Assembly: GCA_045600105.1 (NCBI GenBank) | Contig: JAZRXG010000028.1 | Coordinates: forward strand, 30,716-94,715 | DNA: 64,000 nucleotides | Direction of reading: 5' to 3' | Origin: UBA1206 sp045600105 | GTDB taxonomy: Bacteria > Bacillota > Clostridia > Oscillospirales > CAG-382 | Shown here: piece after piece, positions 63,906 through 64,000 of the stretch | Position numbering within the stretch: position 1 is the first letter of the stretch | Layout: every line of letters begins with the position of its first letter | The notes under the pieces: model-generated | The model's database searches: none | Told to the model about the DNA's origin: nothing | The model's input: only the letters and a program-made list of their open reading frames with translations | Translations under genes and position numbers: made by a program

Positions 63906-64000
63906 ATGGAAAAAATAAGGATAATGTTCGTCTGCCACGGCAATATCTGCCGCAGTCCGATGGCGGAATATGTGATGAAGCATATCGTGTCGGCAAATAA
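63906..64000 (+). CDS. Low-molecular-weight protein tyrosine phosphatase (3' end outside window)
   Basis: The first 31 codons are visible. The active-site loop CHGNICRS (C-x5-R-S) lies at residues 10-17, as expected at the very start of this family, followed by PMAEYVM. The enzyme removes phosphate from tyrosine or arginine residues through a cysteine intermediate. The start follows AAGGTG. The gene runs off the right end, so the C-terminal DP motif cannot be checked. Confidence 0.9.
   Translation, partial: MEKIRIMFVCHGNICRSPMAEYVMKHIVSAN

Overview
The window is a chromosomal segment of a low- to mid-GC, Gram-positive Clostridia-type bacterium, probably a gut fermenter related to Ruminococcaceae/Oscillospiraceae. 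The clues are type I dockerin and cohesin-like modules, strong AGGAGG-type ribosome sites, consensus sigma-A promoters with 17-base spacers, lipoproteins with a lipobox, a GH10 xylanase-like enzyme and a ferredoxin-type aldo/keto reductase. No integrase, transposase, relaxase, CRISPR array or rRNA operon was seen. There is one tRNA, Ala(UGC).

Region A (1-13050, all + strand) is a compact operon that enters from the left edge. It holds two tandemly duplicated small membrane-anchored proteins and a 1205-residue tubulin/FtsZ-superfamily-like protein. Next come a 656-residue two-helix membrane protein of unknown function and a 1442-residue membrane protein. The latter joins N-terminal membrane segments, a region that looks like a degenerate MrfA/YprA-type helicase, and a C-terminal zinc-finger plus DA1-like metallopeptidase. 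The operon ends with a CASTOR/POLLUX-like ion channel. I do not recognise this combination as a described system.

Region B (13060-36010) is a patchwork of short transcription units in both directions: tRNA-Ala, an M42 aminopeptidase, three dockerin proteins (two also carrying a cohesin-like domain and two carrying CHAP-type hydrolase domains), an XRE regulator and a CPA2 antiporter. It also holds a lipoprotein phosphoesterase, an operon of serine hydrolase, glycerol-1-phosphate dehydrogenase, YdcF-like protein and MATE transporter, and an AKR-GH10 pair. The rest is an ADP-ribosylglycohydrolase lipoprotein, a flavin reductase-nitroreductase pair, YbaK, a cytidylate-kinase-like protein and MsrA.

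Region C (36014-63570, all + strand) starts with a 2660-residue tandem-repeat protein under its own promoter. It continues with a roughly 19-kb array behind a second promoter: an ECF-like sigma factor, a small unknown protein, a VirB2/pilin-like two-helix protein, a secreted repeat protein and a VirD4-like coupling ATPase. Then come a membrane-anchored surface protein, a VirB6/TrbL-like membrane protein, a PrgI-VirB4-like ATPase, a STAS protein, another membrane-anchored protein, a 1634-residue secreted protein and an acidic-tailed unknown. This has the motor, channel and pilin parts of a type IV secretion system but no DNA-transfer genes, so it may be a dedicated protein-secretion or surface-assembly machine.

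After a hairpin-rich intergenic stretch the window ends inside a low-molecular-weight tyrosine phosphatase gene. The tubulin/channel operon and the relaxase-less T4SS-like operon are the parts most worth study. Whether they work together cannot be decided from this window.
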